A stretch of DNA of 64,000 nucleotides from Calliphora vicina. Lineage: Eukaryota; Arthropoda; Insecta; Diptera; Calliphoridae. Under the pieces are notes generated by a model. The model made no database searches and was not told the DNA's origin. It was given only the letters and a program-made list of their open reading frames with translations. A program made the translations under genes and the position numbers. Each line of letters opens with the position of its first letter. Positions within the stretch are counted from its first letter, which is position 1. The stretch is from assembly GCF_958450345.1 (NCBI RefSeq), contig NC_088783.1, positions 54,970,395 through 55,034,394 of the forward strand. Direction: 5' to 3'. Of the stretch, positions 46,520 through 57,720 are shown one piece after another.

Positions 46520-47930
46520 CTTCTAAAACCTTCTCTTGCTTACCAAATCCAAGACTATATTCAGCGCATTTGACAGTTTAATGTGAGGATTACTGGTATC
46601 AGCCTGAAAGCACAGCAGTCTTCCGAAAATCTTTGTTAATATGAGGATATTGAGATCCCTGTAGAATACCCCACACGATCGAACAACCTATTGTCATATG
46701 TGTAATAGTTGATGTCCCTCTCTATCATTTTCATATCGAGATATTCGTGCATCAGGATTTACCATCCATTCCGAATCTTCAGTACCTACATTCTTATAAT
46801 GGCCGCAGGAATTTGTTTTATATTCCGAAGTTCAACAAAGATGAATTGTCCGGTTCATCGTCACCTCCTCTTTCACACCAAATCCAGCGGTAATATGTTT
46901 AGGACTATATTTTCAGCATATGAGAGTTTAATGCGAAGAGCACTGGTAATAGCCTGAAAGCAATGCAGACTTTCGGAAAGCTTGTTAATAGGAGGAGATT
47001 GAGATCTTTGGATAATAAAGCACGATCATCTATGTAAAAGTTGATGCCACACCCCCACCCCTCATCATCTTCGTATAGAGATATTTGTGTATCAAGATCC
47101 ACCTTACATTCTTTTTTTCTCCATTACCCCACCTGGGGGCGTTTGGCTTCCACAAAGCATCTCCATCTTATACGAACTGTTGCAGTTGTTTTTCGCGTAT
47201 TCCCCATGTAGATTGCACTGTGCTAATTATTGGAGTATCGTGCGTCTCCATGTACGATGCTGCCATTAGATCCATTGATTGCATCAGTTTAAACGGTTGT
47301 TGTTCCATCTAAGTAGATGATTGGTCTGCTGTAGCGGGTCCTCCGATACATGTATGATGTTGCCATAAGGATTCAATCGATTGTAATTATTGCTTTGTGT
47401 CAGTTTCGTTAATCGGTTGTTGTTCCAGCTAAGTAGATGATTAGTCTGCTGTAGCTGGTCTGGGGTAATGGTGCTGCCATCTGTCGTTGCCTAGTAACAA
47501 CGCCCTCTGTGTATATGGCCGCAGATATGTCTATTTTATTCCAAAGTTCAACAAAGATAATTGTCCAGGTCATAGTCACTTCCTCTTGTCTACCAAATCC
47601 AGCGAGAATAAGTTTAATGCGAAGAGCACTGGTAACAGCCTGAAAACACTGCAATCTTCCGGAAAGCTTTTTAATTTGGAGAATAACTCACACAATGGCG
47701 CAAGTTATAGTAATCTATGTAAAAGTTAATATCCCCTTGTACCATCTTCGTATCGAGATGTTCGTTCATCAGGATCCACAATCCATTCCGAAACTTCAGT
47801 TCAGTTTTTATTATTTATATTCCGAAGTTCAACAAAGATTAATTGTCAGGTCCACCGTCACCTTCTCTTTCCTACCAAATCCAGCGGTAATAGGTTTAGA
47901 ACAATATTTATCACATCTCTGCTTCTTTTA
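46520..47930. repeat. diverged repeat family, about 270-bp unit, 3-4 copies
   Basis: A segment CTACCAAATCCAGCG(A/G)TAAT with AGTTTAATGCGAAGAGCACT, GGTAAYAGCCTGAAA and CAATCTTCCGGAAAGCTTT recurs near 46545, 46880 and 47595. A prefix ATATTCCGAAGTTCAACAAAG occurs near 46819, 47542 and 47818. A second direct repeat (CGGTTGTTGTTCCA then CTAAGTAGATGATTRGTCTG) lies at 47293 and 47414. Confidence 0.75.
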
Positions 47931-49735
47931 CATAATTTTTACATAGTTGGCCACCGAACGACAATTGAACTGTAGACCTAGTGAACGATGCTTCAAACTC
48001 CAATGACCTTCTTGTAGGAATAAAGAGGATTTGTTGGCTTCTACACCAATTCCATGACACTCAGTTCTAAATTAAGCCTTATATCCTGAATTATACAAGA
48101 TATTTGTCTCTATTATTAAGATTGGACTTTATATTGTTCTAAAAGATGTGTCGAAAGACATATCCTTTGCTACTGCATCGGTTCATCGTCACCTCCTCCG
48201 GAAAGAGTCCGTCTTGCTGGGATTTATGGCAAACATGAAGAGACCTTTCACATCTGTTTTAAGGTTTAGGAGTTACATTTACAGAAGGTTTTATTTTCCA
48301 ATACACAAATAAATATCTCCTTAAAAAAGAGGAAACAGCTACATGTTTTGTAAGCAAATTCGTAGCGTCGTAGATGCTACAATTGCTTGAAATCTTTAAA
48401 TTCATTCTAACACTTTAGCTACTATTAAAATCTACTTTTGTTCTACAAACATTGAGAACACCTACAAAAGCAAAACACACAGACCTTGACCTGGTCACTT
48501 TAGAAACCGCATATTTATGCATAAGTATCTATATTTAAATCAAATGTATTAAATTATTTGTTTTTGTGGCATTTAAATGAAGGTGTTAATAAATTTACAT
48601 CATCGATTTTATTAGCAGCACTTAAGACAGTTTATAATTCAATTAAAATTGTTTACATTCAACGCGTTGTTGTACAAGTGGTGCCCTATGTTTGTTGTTT
48701 TAATTAAATGTTAAACAAAACAACAAAAAAAACAAATTACCAGATATAGCGAGAAAAAAAAACGTTAAAACCTCAATTGAAAAGAAACCAGAACAATACT
48801 TCAACTATAGACCGACGACAATATTCGATAGCAAAAAACCATCATCGTTGTTAAAACAACGGTATTATAACAACACCGACAACAACATTGTTAAATATAT
48901 TATTTACAAAACCAATAGCAGCAACAACAATAACACAAACAAAAACACATTGTAAAATATAAAAAAATTAAAAGGTGTTAATCATACGCCACCGTGCCAA
49001 CGCAAATAAATAAATTAATTTAAATTACATGTATTTAAATATTTATTGTAGATTTATTTATTGTTTAATGCTTTTTTTTCTATTTTTCATTTATTTATTT
49101 TTTTTTGTTTTGTGTTTTGTTGCTGTTGCTTTTTTATTTAATTTTTTTCATATTTAGCTATAAATGCTAAAAATTCTACCCACGTTTGAGGAGAAAAAAC
49201 GTTAATAAAATATTAAAAAATCACATTACAAAAACATAAATGAATGTAGAAAATATAGCAACAACAAAAACAGTTTAAACGTTAGAAATCTCCACCCCAA
49301 AGTGGCATCAAGAAAACGGTGCCAAAACAAACAGTGTTGTTAGATTTTCATGTAATTAATCATTTTACATTTGTAAATGAAACGCAAAAAGTGACAGGCC
49401 CACTTCAAACACACTCACACACACACATACCACACTCATTTACATGTACACACATGTCAATACATATCTGTATGTAAATAGTTACACACATGTGTACGTA
49501 CGTGTACGTAATCCGTCATATAATGACACGATTATTTAATCAGAGTTTAGAAAGAAGGTATTGATTGAAATCGTGCGAATACTCCTGATAAATATAACCA
49601 GACCCACCATTGACATATTTCTGAAATAGCAGATATCGTGAAAGAAATTCATGAGTTACTTTAAACCGAACATTCCACATTCATTCAAGCAGCTTCAACA
49701 GTAGCCGTTACGAGCCAACTTACGTTTAACCTACA
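47931..49735. other. intergenic DNA, no gene
   Basis: Positions 48480-49480 form an AT-rich island with CAACAACAAT, CACACACACA and TACGTACGTGTACGTA patches. Nothing coding was found. Confidence 0.5.
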
Positions 49736-49750
49736 CATTATCCGGTAATA

Positions 49751-50365
49751 TATATTCTTCCCGTCGTTCCTACAAGGAGCATAGGGCCTTAACAAAGTCT
49801 TTCAATCTGGATCTGTTCATAGCGATGTTTTTAATTTCATTCCAGCTAGTATGCATGTTTGCAGCATCGATCTCAATTTGTCTGCGCCACGTATGAGCTG
49901 GACGTCCTCTTCTGCGGCTGCCTTGCGGGTTCCACTCAATAGCTGTTCTAGCAATATCTGAGCTTGGCTTACGTATGGTGTGACCTACCCAGTTCCATTT
50001 TCGCCTTTGTATTTCAACGCATTTGTTTGCAAAAACTTGCAGGGCATTCATATCACGAGGGGCAGCATTCCACGTTTCGCAGCCATAAAGTAATGTAGAT
50101 CGAACATTTGAATTAAATAGATTAATTTTGACACGGCGAGAGAGAATTGGAGAATTCCATATCTTATTGAGTTGGCCATAGGCGTGCGTCGCATTTTTTA
50201 TCCGATTGGCAATATCTGCACCTGAGCCACCGGATGTTGTGAGAATAGCGCCAAGGTAACAGAATGAGTCAACCTCCTCCAGGGTCTCATTATCAATTGT
50301 AAAGTTTTTTGCGCCATCTGTGTTAATTCGCATCACTTTAGTTTTACCAATGTTTATCCTCAGAC
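49751..50365 (-). mobile_element. 5'-truncated RTE-like LINE with 15-bp target duplication
   Basis: CATTATCCGGTAATA occurs at 49736-49750 and again at 50366-50380, bracketing the insert exactly. The insert is the C-terminal end of a non-LTR ORF2 on the minus strand, with a stop only about 20 bp before the 3' junction and an AT-rich tail. A very short 3' UTR and 5' truncation fit RTE-clade LINEs. Confidence 0.88.
49770..50365 (-). pseudogene. C-terminal ORF2 of an RTE-like LINE
   Basis: The readable order is L-R-I-N-I-G-K-T-K-V-M-R at 50365-50330, then V-D-S-F-C-Y-L-G-A-I-L-T-T-S-G-G, N-R-I-K-N-A and L-L-Y-G-C-E-T-W. After a deletion of roughly 30-40 codons it continues R-R-K-W-N-W-V-G-H-T-I-R-K, W-N-P-Q-G-S-R-R-R-G-R-P and T-W-R-R-Q. 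These are the segments that follow the reverse transcriptase active site in RTE and related LINEs. The frame is open to the stop at 49770-49772, about 198 codons, which suggests a fairly recent insertion of an already internally deleted or spliced template. Confidence 0.88.
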
Positions 50366-50380
50366 CATTATCCGGTAATA

Positions 50381-51255
50381 CCTCAGTTCTATTCCATCTA
50401 ATCCTGCAAGTGGTCTTCGTCGACCCTGTGTTCAGTCAATCATCGATCACCTTTGATTATATGTACAACCAAACCATACATTGTTCTCGTCTCAAGCTAA
50501 CCAGTTCCTCACACATTCGTCTAACAATTTATTTACCTTATATTCCGCATACCGTGAGCGTATACCGTCAACTGAACGATCTTTCGATTCAATCCCCAAT
50601 TTTCACCACTCCTGCTTGTAAAATAAAAATGCTATTCCGAATGCCGCATGCATCTTTGAGCCATCGATAATCCGACAGCTGTTCCAAGATTGGCCATGTC
50701 TGGATATAGATTTAGCAGTAGCGTATCCGAGTTTCTAGAGCAAATATTACTGTTAACATATATCTAGCCCATTCCCAGTTCCTTTTGTAGTATTCTCAGA
50801 TAATTTTATCCTGAGCTAGTCACCAAACGATAAACCCATAACAGAGCCCCTAAACTCTTTGTAATGTCGCCCTTGCAGGATTAAAGAATGGCTGTTAACT
50901 TATTTGCGAGTTGAATAAGATTGAGTGAGCTCAACTGCTATCCAGAATAATAACAAGATATTTGGTAATGGTTAATGGTTCCATTCTAAAGATTGCCAAA
51001 ATAGTACGAGACTTTGAACCATCAATAACACAAACCACCACTGTCACATGGTCCTGTCATGCAGTAGATTTAGGACTTTATCTACGTCATCAGAGTTTCG
51101 AGTGTAAATAAGAATGGTAACACATATCGTTCCCATTCTCTGTAGTATTTCCAGATAGAACGATAAACCCAAAAGCGAAGAATAGGACGAACAATTGCAG
51201 TGTGGATGCAATAAACGATCTTTTCACAATGTTATCTTCAATTCCATTTTCAGCT
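50381..51255. other. no gene seen
   Basis: Mixed intergenic DNA with no recognised element or open frame of note. Confidence 0.5.
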
Positions 51256-51256
51256 T

Positions 51257-51660
51257 AACCTTCACTTTCGTGAGAAGGGTATATATATATTTGTCATTCC
51301 TTTTGTAATTTCTACATTTTTCATTTCCTTCCCTATAAAGTATATACATATATTCTGGATCCTTATAGATAGCGAATCGATTAAGCCATGTCCGTCTGTC
51401 TGTTGAAATCAACTTTCCGAAGCCCCCAAATAACTTAAATACACGATTCAAAAATCAATATCTCCGGAATTCTTTCGGCTCGGCTGAGAAATCGGTCCAA
51501 AAATGGCTGAGATATAAAGAAAAAACCAGGACAACCTCGATTTTTGACCTATTATTTTACCTATATCTGGATTACTAAGTCTTTAATATAGACAATATGG
51601 TAATCTAATGATAGATATTTCAAAGACCTTTGCAAGGACGTATATAAGTCTATAGTCATC
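51257..51660 (+). mobile_element. DINE-1/HINE element, 3'-truncated
   Basis: It starts AACCTTCACTTTCGTGAGAA with GGGTATATATATATTTGTCA and has CCCTATAAAGTATATACATA, a short CCGTCTGTCTG core, CAGGACAACCTCGATTTTTG and AGACAATATGG. The 3' hairpin end and internal repeats are absent. Confidence 0.8.
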
Positions 51661-53390
51661 TTCAGACTGTCAGGCGGAGTGGATTTCCTTTTTGCCAGTA
51701 ATCACAAGACAGGTTGTACCTCTGTACATGGTTTAGTGTCCACCAAACTCCACGAGACAAGTGTGCTCAAAGTAATATTGGGTTTAATGATGAGACTGTC
51801 TATATTCCGTATATATTATATCAAATACCGACTCCTTGAGTCTTAAGGACAATATAGCTAAGATTCATATGATAAAAGTATAAAGACGAGATGTACATCA
51901 ACGTGTTCATACTTCCTTGCAAAGTAATTGTCTGCATCCATATCTCTCTGGTTGCGGAATTCATCAACGAATGGGTATTTAGAGAGACACGTATTTTACG
52001 ATTGCGACTTGTAGATTATAGAAACTACTCTACCACAGCATCCTCATTTGCACGACAAAGAATCAAGATACTCATGGTGGAAACTTCATCAAAATTCTTA
52101 AACCCCAAGTAACAACTACTGCAGAACTGGTTTGGACGAATAGCAAGAATAACTGGTACAACACCTAGGGGATTATTTCGTAATTAGATTCGAGTTACAA
52201 AATAACTTGCCTATGTCTGGCTGCGCCGTTCTAAAATATCTTCACACGAGTCTCTTTCATGATTGCACTGTCTCAAAGATGTGTTGTTGATGGATCTGGT
52301 CAGATCTGTCTAAAGTACCACAGGTTTTCACAAGACTCAGAAGTAATTCCAAATTGGGGATCACAATTACCTAAGGGCCACTGACCTACATTTCAAGAGA
52401 GATAAATGGCTCCTGTAAATTTAGACGAAGCATGTGATCACATACATTCATTTAATAGTTATTGGTCAATGGTTCGAAGGATAAAACTTATTTTCAAATG
52501 AACTATAAGCATGTAGAATGAACTTGCTAACGCTCAAGATATTCTCTCTTTACAACCCCATTGTCCCCCTTATCATACACAAAAGAAAAGGAGAAGAATT
52601 ATCCCCAGTTTATCGGTTTTCAAATAGGAACATGGGGGTAGACCTTTCACGATCTCTACCCAACTCATCTCTACGGTAACTCGAAAGCTTCGAGATAAAA
52701 ATCAAGCCAAAAATTCTGCTACTTTCGAAATTACCAGATTAATAACATAAACATAACAGACTAAACAGGTGGAAAAGAATATTTAACTAAACGTATATGA
52801 AAGTTCAAGAGGATCATTGATCAAAAGAAACAATTCCTTTACATCCTGCTATTTATCATTCATACAGCTCTCACTCTTTACATTAAGATGTAAAAATTAT
52901 ACAAAAAAAAAAGATCGCAATGAAAATAGACAAAAAAAAAAGTAAATTCTTTCTTCTTGATTATTATTGTAGTAGTCGTCGTTGTTGCTGTTGTTGGGGC
53001 TGTTGCATTTATACAATTAAATAAAACGCACATGCATGCATGAATGCTGTGGTAGGCAACAACAACAACAACAACTAAAACATCAACTAACTACTGAGCT
53101 CAATAACAACAATCATGCCTCTCAAGTCACTCAGTCCGTCATTCAATTACACAAACAAAAAAAAAAACAAAAACGAAACGGGCAACATGTAACAAAAAAA
53201 AACAAAAAAAATTATTCATACGTCCGTATACAAAAACTCTACAAGTGGTATGTGTGACTTTATGGAAAATGTATGAATTGCGCCTGCGCCACAGTTTTAT
53301 AGACATTTAAGACGCTAATGATAATTGTTGTTTTGTTTTTATTGTTATTATTACATGTGGTAGTTGTGCATGCATACAAACGTTGTTGTA
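51661..53390. other. intergenic DNA, no gene; one dispersed-repeat segment
   Basis: The segment at about 52255-52415 is repeated, inverted and diverged, at 56583-56745. Positions 52850-53380 form an AT-rich island with GTTGTTGCTGTTGTTG and CAACAACAACAACAAC patches. No coding region was found. Confidence 0.5.
52255..52415 (+). repeat. dispersed repeat, inverted partner at 56583-56745
   Basis: CTCAAAGATGTGTTG, then TACCACAGGTTTTCACAAGA, ATCACAATTACCTAAGGGCC and CATTTCAAGAGAGATAA occur in the same order as in the reverse complement of the partner. Identity is roughly 75-80 percent by eye. The family is unknown. Confidence 0.65.
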
Positions 53391-54524
53391 AGGAGTGAGA
53401 TCGAAGAAATCTAAACATACATAAATGTTAATAAAAAAAAAAGAAACCGCTAAACTTACAGTTTTGAGTTTACAACACTTTTGGATACATTTTTGTGCTC
53501 TTCAATTCTCTCGACTGGCCTTAGCTCCGGACAGTTTGGAGGATTTGCCCTCTCTTGTTACAAATACCACATTATTGTTCTTCTACGACTCAAGACCTTG
53601 CTTACCATAGTGTTGGGATGCCAAATCAGGCCAAAAATAAGTGGACACATTTAGAAGTCTTATGAATGGAAGCATCCTTTTTTGTAAATATTCCTTGATG
53701 TAAATTTCGGTATTTTCAGAGCCCTTGGCATATCAAGAACTTTTTGGGAAAAATGTCTGCTTTTGGGTCCTAAACTTTTCAACAAAATTCCCTCGAGCAT
53801 CAGCAACATAAAAATATTGACCCGGAAACTGCGAAAAAGCTGGTATACATATTTTTTTTTTTTAAATTGACTTCATTTTCGTGCTCTGTCTTTGGCCTCT
53901 AAATTTTTATTAGAGTTCCTGCCATGAACTTTTTGAGTCTTGCATGTTTTTAAACCTGAATTTTCGTAACAAATAGTCCGAGTACTGAGCTAACCGGATT
54001 GTTGTTCTACCGGATGTGTTGGGAGCTCTTTTGGAAATGCTTTCTATTTATTGGCTTTAGAAACACCATGTGAACCATTCCTTCTATCTGAACCAGGTTT
54101 TATATCAACAGAAAAGTTCGATACTGTTTGATTGTTTGGCCAACTTTTTGTAGTTGGGTTTTGTTGAAAATATTTAATAGTTTTTAATCAGATTAACTCT
54201 TTCAGCCACGTATAAGTTTAAAATCAAAACAATTGCATTTTTAATTTAATCAAGGCTAGTTTATTATAAATAGTAAGAAAAAATAAATCAAAGCATAAGA
54301 AAAATGTCCCATTCCAAGGTTTTTTTGTGGAGTGGGGTGGTTAGTTTACTAACCACCGTGGCGGTTGTCATTAAAAATAATTATAACCGCAGAGAGTTAA
54401 CAACAAAATAACATAATACCATTAAACATAATAACTGGAAACTTGATAAAAAAAAATCAAAATAATACTTGGTTTAAACGTTTTAAGGAAAAACGTGTGT
54501 TAAGATTTTTTCAATCTCACTCCT
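53391..54524 (-). pseudogene. degenerate DD37E transposon copy
   Basis: The ends AGGAGTGAGATCGAAGAAAT and AAGATTTTTTCAATCTCACT plus CCT match the intact element's TIRs with a few changes. TA precedes it; TG follows instead of TA. The inner sequence aligns to 12443-13740 throughout, for example CTTAGCTCCGGACAGTTTGG for the PELRPVE region and GGCCAAAAATAAGTGGACAC for the second Asp region. It has many deletions and frameshifts. It carries a TTAA-bounded insertion at 54197-54396. Confidence 0.9.
54197..54396. mobile_element. piggyBac-type (TTAA) MITE inside the dead DD37E copy
   Basis: TTAA stands at both ends (54193-54196 and 54397-54400). The insert starts CTCTTTCAGCCACG and ends CGCAGAGAG. 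The intact DD37E copy shows the empty site, GATTAACAAAAAA near 13590-13603, with one TTAA. The insert is 200 bp. TTAA duplication is the piggyBac signature, though terminal inverted repeats are only about 4-7 bp convincing. Confidence 0.75.
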
Positions 54525-54526
54525 TG

Positions 54527-55080
54527 TCAGTCAGTTGTGTTCTCAATTTTCATATTTGTTGTTGTTGTACTTACAACAATTCCATTGTAAATACGAACGA
54601 GTGTACGAGTTTACTAATGTACGACGAATGTCATTTCATATGTAAATACAATTACGAGTATAATACAACACAATTATATCATGTAATTTAATATTATTGA
54701 ACACTGTTTCCTCCAGTGATGACGATAATACATAATGAGTTCTCTATACACTCAATTGTTTCAATTTTATAAAACTAAATACGATTTTTGTTTTGTTAAT
54801 TACGAGACAACAATGAGCTGTGGAAGTTTATTAAATATTCCGTTAAACAAACTGGTAAACATTGGGTTTGAATATTTTTTTTCAGGAATTAGAATTAGTC
54901 TGGGAACTATTTCCATAGATAAAAAATCACATGTTAGGTAGATAGATTTGAAGGGGTGTGTTCTATAAGAAGTACACTTCAACTCGGAGACCCATAGGAT
55001 CCATTGTAAAACCCTTTAGAAATATAGGGAAAGAAAAAGGACAGGAAATGAGTATAGACTGCGATTTATAGAGTCAAGTT
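54527..55080. other. no gene seen
   Basis: AT-rich intergenic DNA; a short frame at 54735-54941 has no recognisable domain. Confidence 0.5.
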
Positions 55081-55084
55081 ACCT

Positions 55085-56036
55085 AAAATAGCTAGCCTAT
55101 TCTCTTGATAAAGCCTAATAGATTTCCTAGATTATATCTAGCTACATGTATGTCCCCCATTTCATCATGGAATATTTCCCCTAGCCATTTTTGCTTGAGA
55201 CCCTGTAGTCTAGGACAGTTACACAGAATATCGTTACCTTAATATAGAAAGGCCCTAACTCGTGTTTTTATAAGTAGATTTTTAGGCTAAGTATGATATA
55301 TGAGTGGATCATTTAGCGAAATAAACGAAAATCTGGGCTTAAAAAAAAAACACGAGTTTGGGCGTTTCTACGATATGTTCCATTGTTTCAAGTTCCGCAC
55401 AATCTACAGAAGGGCTGTGCTCCCATTTCATATTTACCATTGTAGGCTTCAAATGAGCAGTGTCCGGTTATCATTCATGGTGTAGTAAGACGGATTGCAG
55501 GGTGTCCAGGGATATTTGACCAAAGTTGGATGCAAAGGCAACCAGATTATAGTCTCAGGTCTATGACTTTTCCTATCCAACCCAATTAGTAATCTGGTTG
55601 CCTTTGCCTTCAAATTTGGCCAAATAGCCCTGGACACCCTGCAATCCGTCCTACTACACCAGGATTAGTTCGTAGAGTTCGGAATCATTTGAAGGTCAAC
55701 TTATAGTAGTGGCATATAGAAGGTTTAACCTCTTAGTATATATAATATATTCCTAATCCGAACCCTGTCTGGACAGTTCATATGCTACCTCATTACCCTG
55801 TATGTTACAGTGCCCTGGTACCCAACACAATCTGATTGTGTATAGTTCCAATAACGCTAGAGAGGACATTTCAAAGCTCTCAGTGCTGCCTGAATATCTA
55901 CATAAATTCTCACTACAGACCCCTCTGTGACGTTTGCTCTTATCTAATCCGTGGCTTTCCAGATCGCTAGGATCTCTGCTTGGAAGACGTTGCATTCTTC
56001 GGAGAGTCTGTATAACATCACATGTTACTTTGTTGT
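55085..56036 (-). pseudogene. LINE ORF2 3' end with RNase H domain
   Basis: On the minus strand E-E-C-N-V-F-Q-A-E-I-L-A-I-W-K (the catalytic Glu segment of RNase H) is near 56000. Y-V-D-I-Q-A-A-L (normally a catalytic Asp in S-D-S-Q-A-A) is near 55895, and I-R-L-C-W-V-P-G-H, G-N-E-V-A-Y-E-L near 55800-55760. The expected Asp of NExAD is Tyr here. After an inserted palindrome (55478-55661) the C-terminal knuckle N-D-I-L-C-N-C-P-R-L, L-G-E-I-F-H-D-E and L-L-G-F-I-K-R-I-G-stop appears near 55230-55085. Stops and shifts make it dead. The RNase H plus terminal CxC motif fits Jockey, LOA, R1 or I-type LINEs. Confidence 0.85.
55478..55661. repeat. long palindrome, 72-bp arms, 40-bp spacer
   Basis: The left arm (55478-55549, starting TGGTGTAGTAAGACGGATTG) is the reverse complement of the right arm (55590-55661, ending CCTACTACACCA) with a few mismatches. 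It lies within the LINE relic. No terminal duplication is visible. Confidence 0.9.
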
Positions 56037-56039
56037 AGA

Positions 56040-56905
56040 CTTCTATTAAAAATCTATTTGAATCAATCTCTACGTGCCTTTTTAAGTTATTGCCAAATTA
56101 TGTGATACCATAAGGGATTAAATATTTTTTTCGGTGAAATTCTCAGCCAAGCTTGCACCAATTTGACGATCTTGATTAAATTCGACAGTCGCATGACGGT
56201 CTTGGAATTCACACCTCAAAGGTGTTCACAAAATTCCTGGGTCGAATTCGGAGTTAGCGAAACACGATGGAGTAAGAAATTTCAAAAAATCATCGAACGA
56301 AAATATTTAAGATTTAATTGTGATTTTGCACATTTCACTTCTATATATAAACAATCTTCGCTCCTGATCAAAACACAAACAGTTCTGATTTTGTTAAAAA
56401 TGTTCCGCATTTTATAATTCAGAAAACTTATGGATGGAGAACATCTCAAAATAACAACAATTTTATTGCGGTCTTGAACGTTTGAAAGCTCATTATACAT
56501 GCTATACTTTGGTTTGTTTAAAAAATTTGTCCTTTGAACCATGTGAACTTTGAAAAATAAATATCAAAAGAATTACAGAAACCACTTATCTCTCTTGAAA
56601 TGTAAGTCGCAGGCAATTAGCCGGGGTGCACCTAGTGGCCCTTAGTTAATTGTGATACCGGAATTTACAATTACTTCTACGTCTTGTGAGAACCTGCGGT
56701 ACTTCAGCAACACATCTTTGAGATAGTGGAATCATTAAAGAGACTCATGACTCATGTTCGTCAAAGGACGACACGTTAATTGCGCACAGCCATTCCAAGC
56801 CTTCATGTATCCTTCTGGTACATATACTAACTCGACATGATTATATATCTAGGCTGGGTCCGAACCTAAACTCGTTGGTATTTAGATCATGCAAAACTTT
56901 CTCCA
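56040..56905. other. no gene seen; contains one dispersed repeat
   Basis: Mixed intergenic DNA; 56583-56745 is the inverted partner of 52255-52415. Confidence 0.5.
56583..56745 (-). repeat. dispersed repeat, inverted partner of 52255-52415
   Basis: Reads ATCTCTCTTGAAATGTAAGT, GTGGCCCTTAGTTAATTGTG, TCTTGTGAGAACCTGCGGTA and AACACATCTTTGAGATAG, the reverse complement order of the partner. Confidence 0.65.
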
Positions 56906-57720
56906 TATGTAATTCTCCTAAGAGATAACAGATGCCCGAACAAGTACCGTTTTACAGCAACAGTGAAGACTGATATAATCCCAGAGAAGAGAGCTTGGTA
57001 TTTTGAGGGATTGTAATTCTCCTAAACGATACCAGATTCCCGAACAAGTACCGTTTCACATCAACAGAGAAGACTGATATAATCCCAGAGGAGAACTTGG
57101 TATTGATATCCCTATGTGTCACAACTTCGTCAAATTATGACTTGTTAATTGAGCATTCATCAGCCATTCCAAGCCTTTATAAGTAAGCTGGATTATATAC
57201 CTCAACTCGTTGGCATTTAGATTATATAAAACTGTCTCGAAATGCAATTCTCCTAAGAGATACCTGGGGGGTTACTCCCTAATTCGATTCGAAAGAAAAT
57301 CTTTTCGAATTACAATGCATTTAACACACATTTTCGTATTCGGATTGAGTTACGCAGTAACCCCTCATATTCCCAAACAAGTACCCTTTTCCATCTTTAC
57401 ATCAACGGCGAAGACAGATATATAATATGATAGAATCCCAGAGAAGAGCTTTTTATATTCTAGGATTGAATAATGCTTCTGTTCACCTAAATCTTTGAAT
57501 CGTAGACCAGACTAACATTGGTGTTTTTGATCAATGCAATTCTTCTAAGAGATACCAGGTTCCCGAAGACGTACAACTTTCCATATTTACATCAACAATG
57601 ACTGATATATAATATGATATAATCCCAGAGGAGAGCTTGGTATTTTGTAGGATTATTCCATGACCAATCATGCTTCTGTTCACCTAATTTAGTCGTAGGT
57701 CAGAGTTACATTGGTATTTT
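56905..57720. repeat. diverged tandem repeats around 57 kb
   Basis: The block AATTCTCCTAAGAGATACCA with TTCCCGAACAAGTACCGTTT, CATCAACAGAGAAGACTGAT and AATCCCAGAGGAGAGCTTGG recurs at about 56910, 57005, 57245 and 57540. Copies differ in length; the third is split by the 57266-57364 MITE. Confidence 0.8.
57266..57364. mobile_element. short palindromic MITE, GGGGGGTTACT family, copy 2
   Basis: It starts GGGGGGTTACTCCCTAATTC and ends GAGTTACGCAGTAACCCC, the reverse complement of copy 1 at 22859-22969, about 90 percent identical with a roughly 10-bp deletion. Neighbouring repeat units at 57008 and 57540 show the uninterrupted sequence (GATACCAGATTCCCGAACAA). Confidence 0.88.

Noticed and set aside
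49736..49750. CATTATCCGGTAATA as a standalone palindromic operator-like site
   Set aside because: Its exact second copy at 50366-50380 brackets the LINE insert, so target-site duplication explains it.
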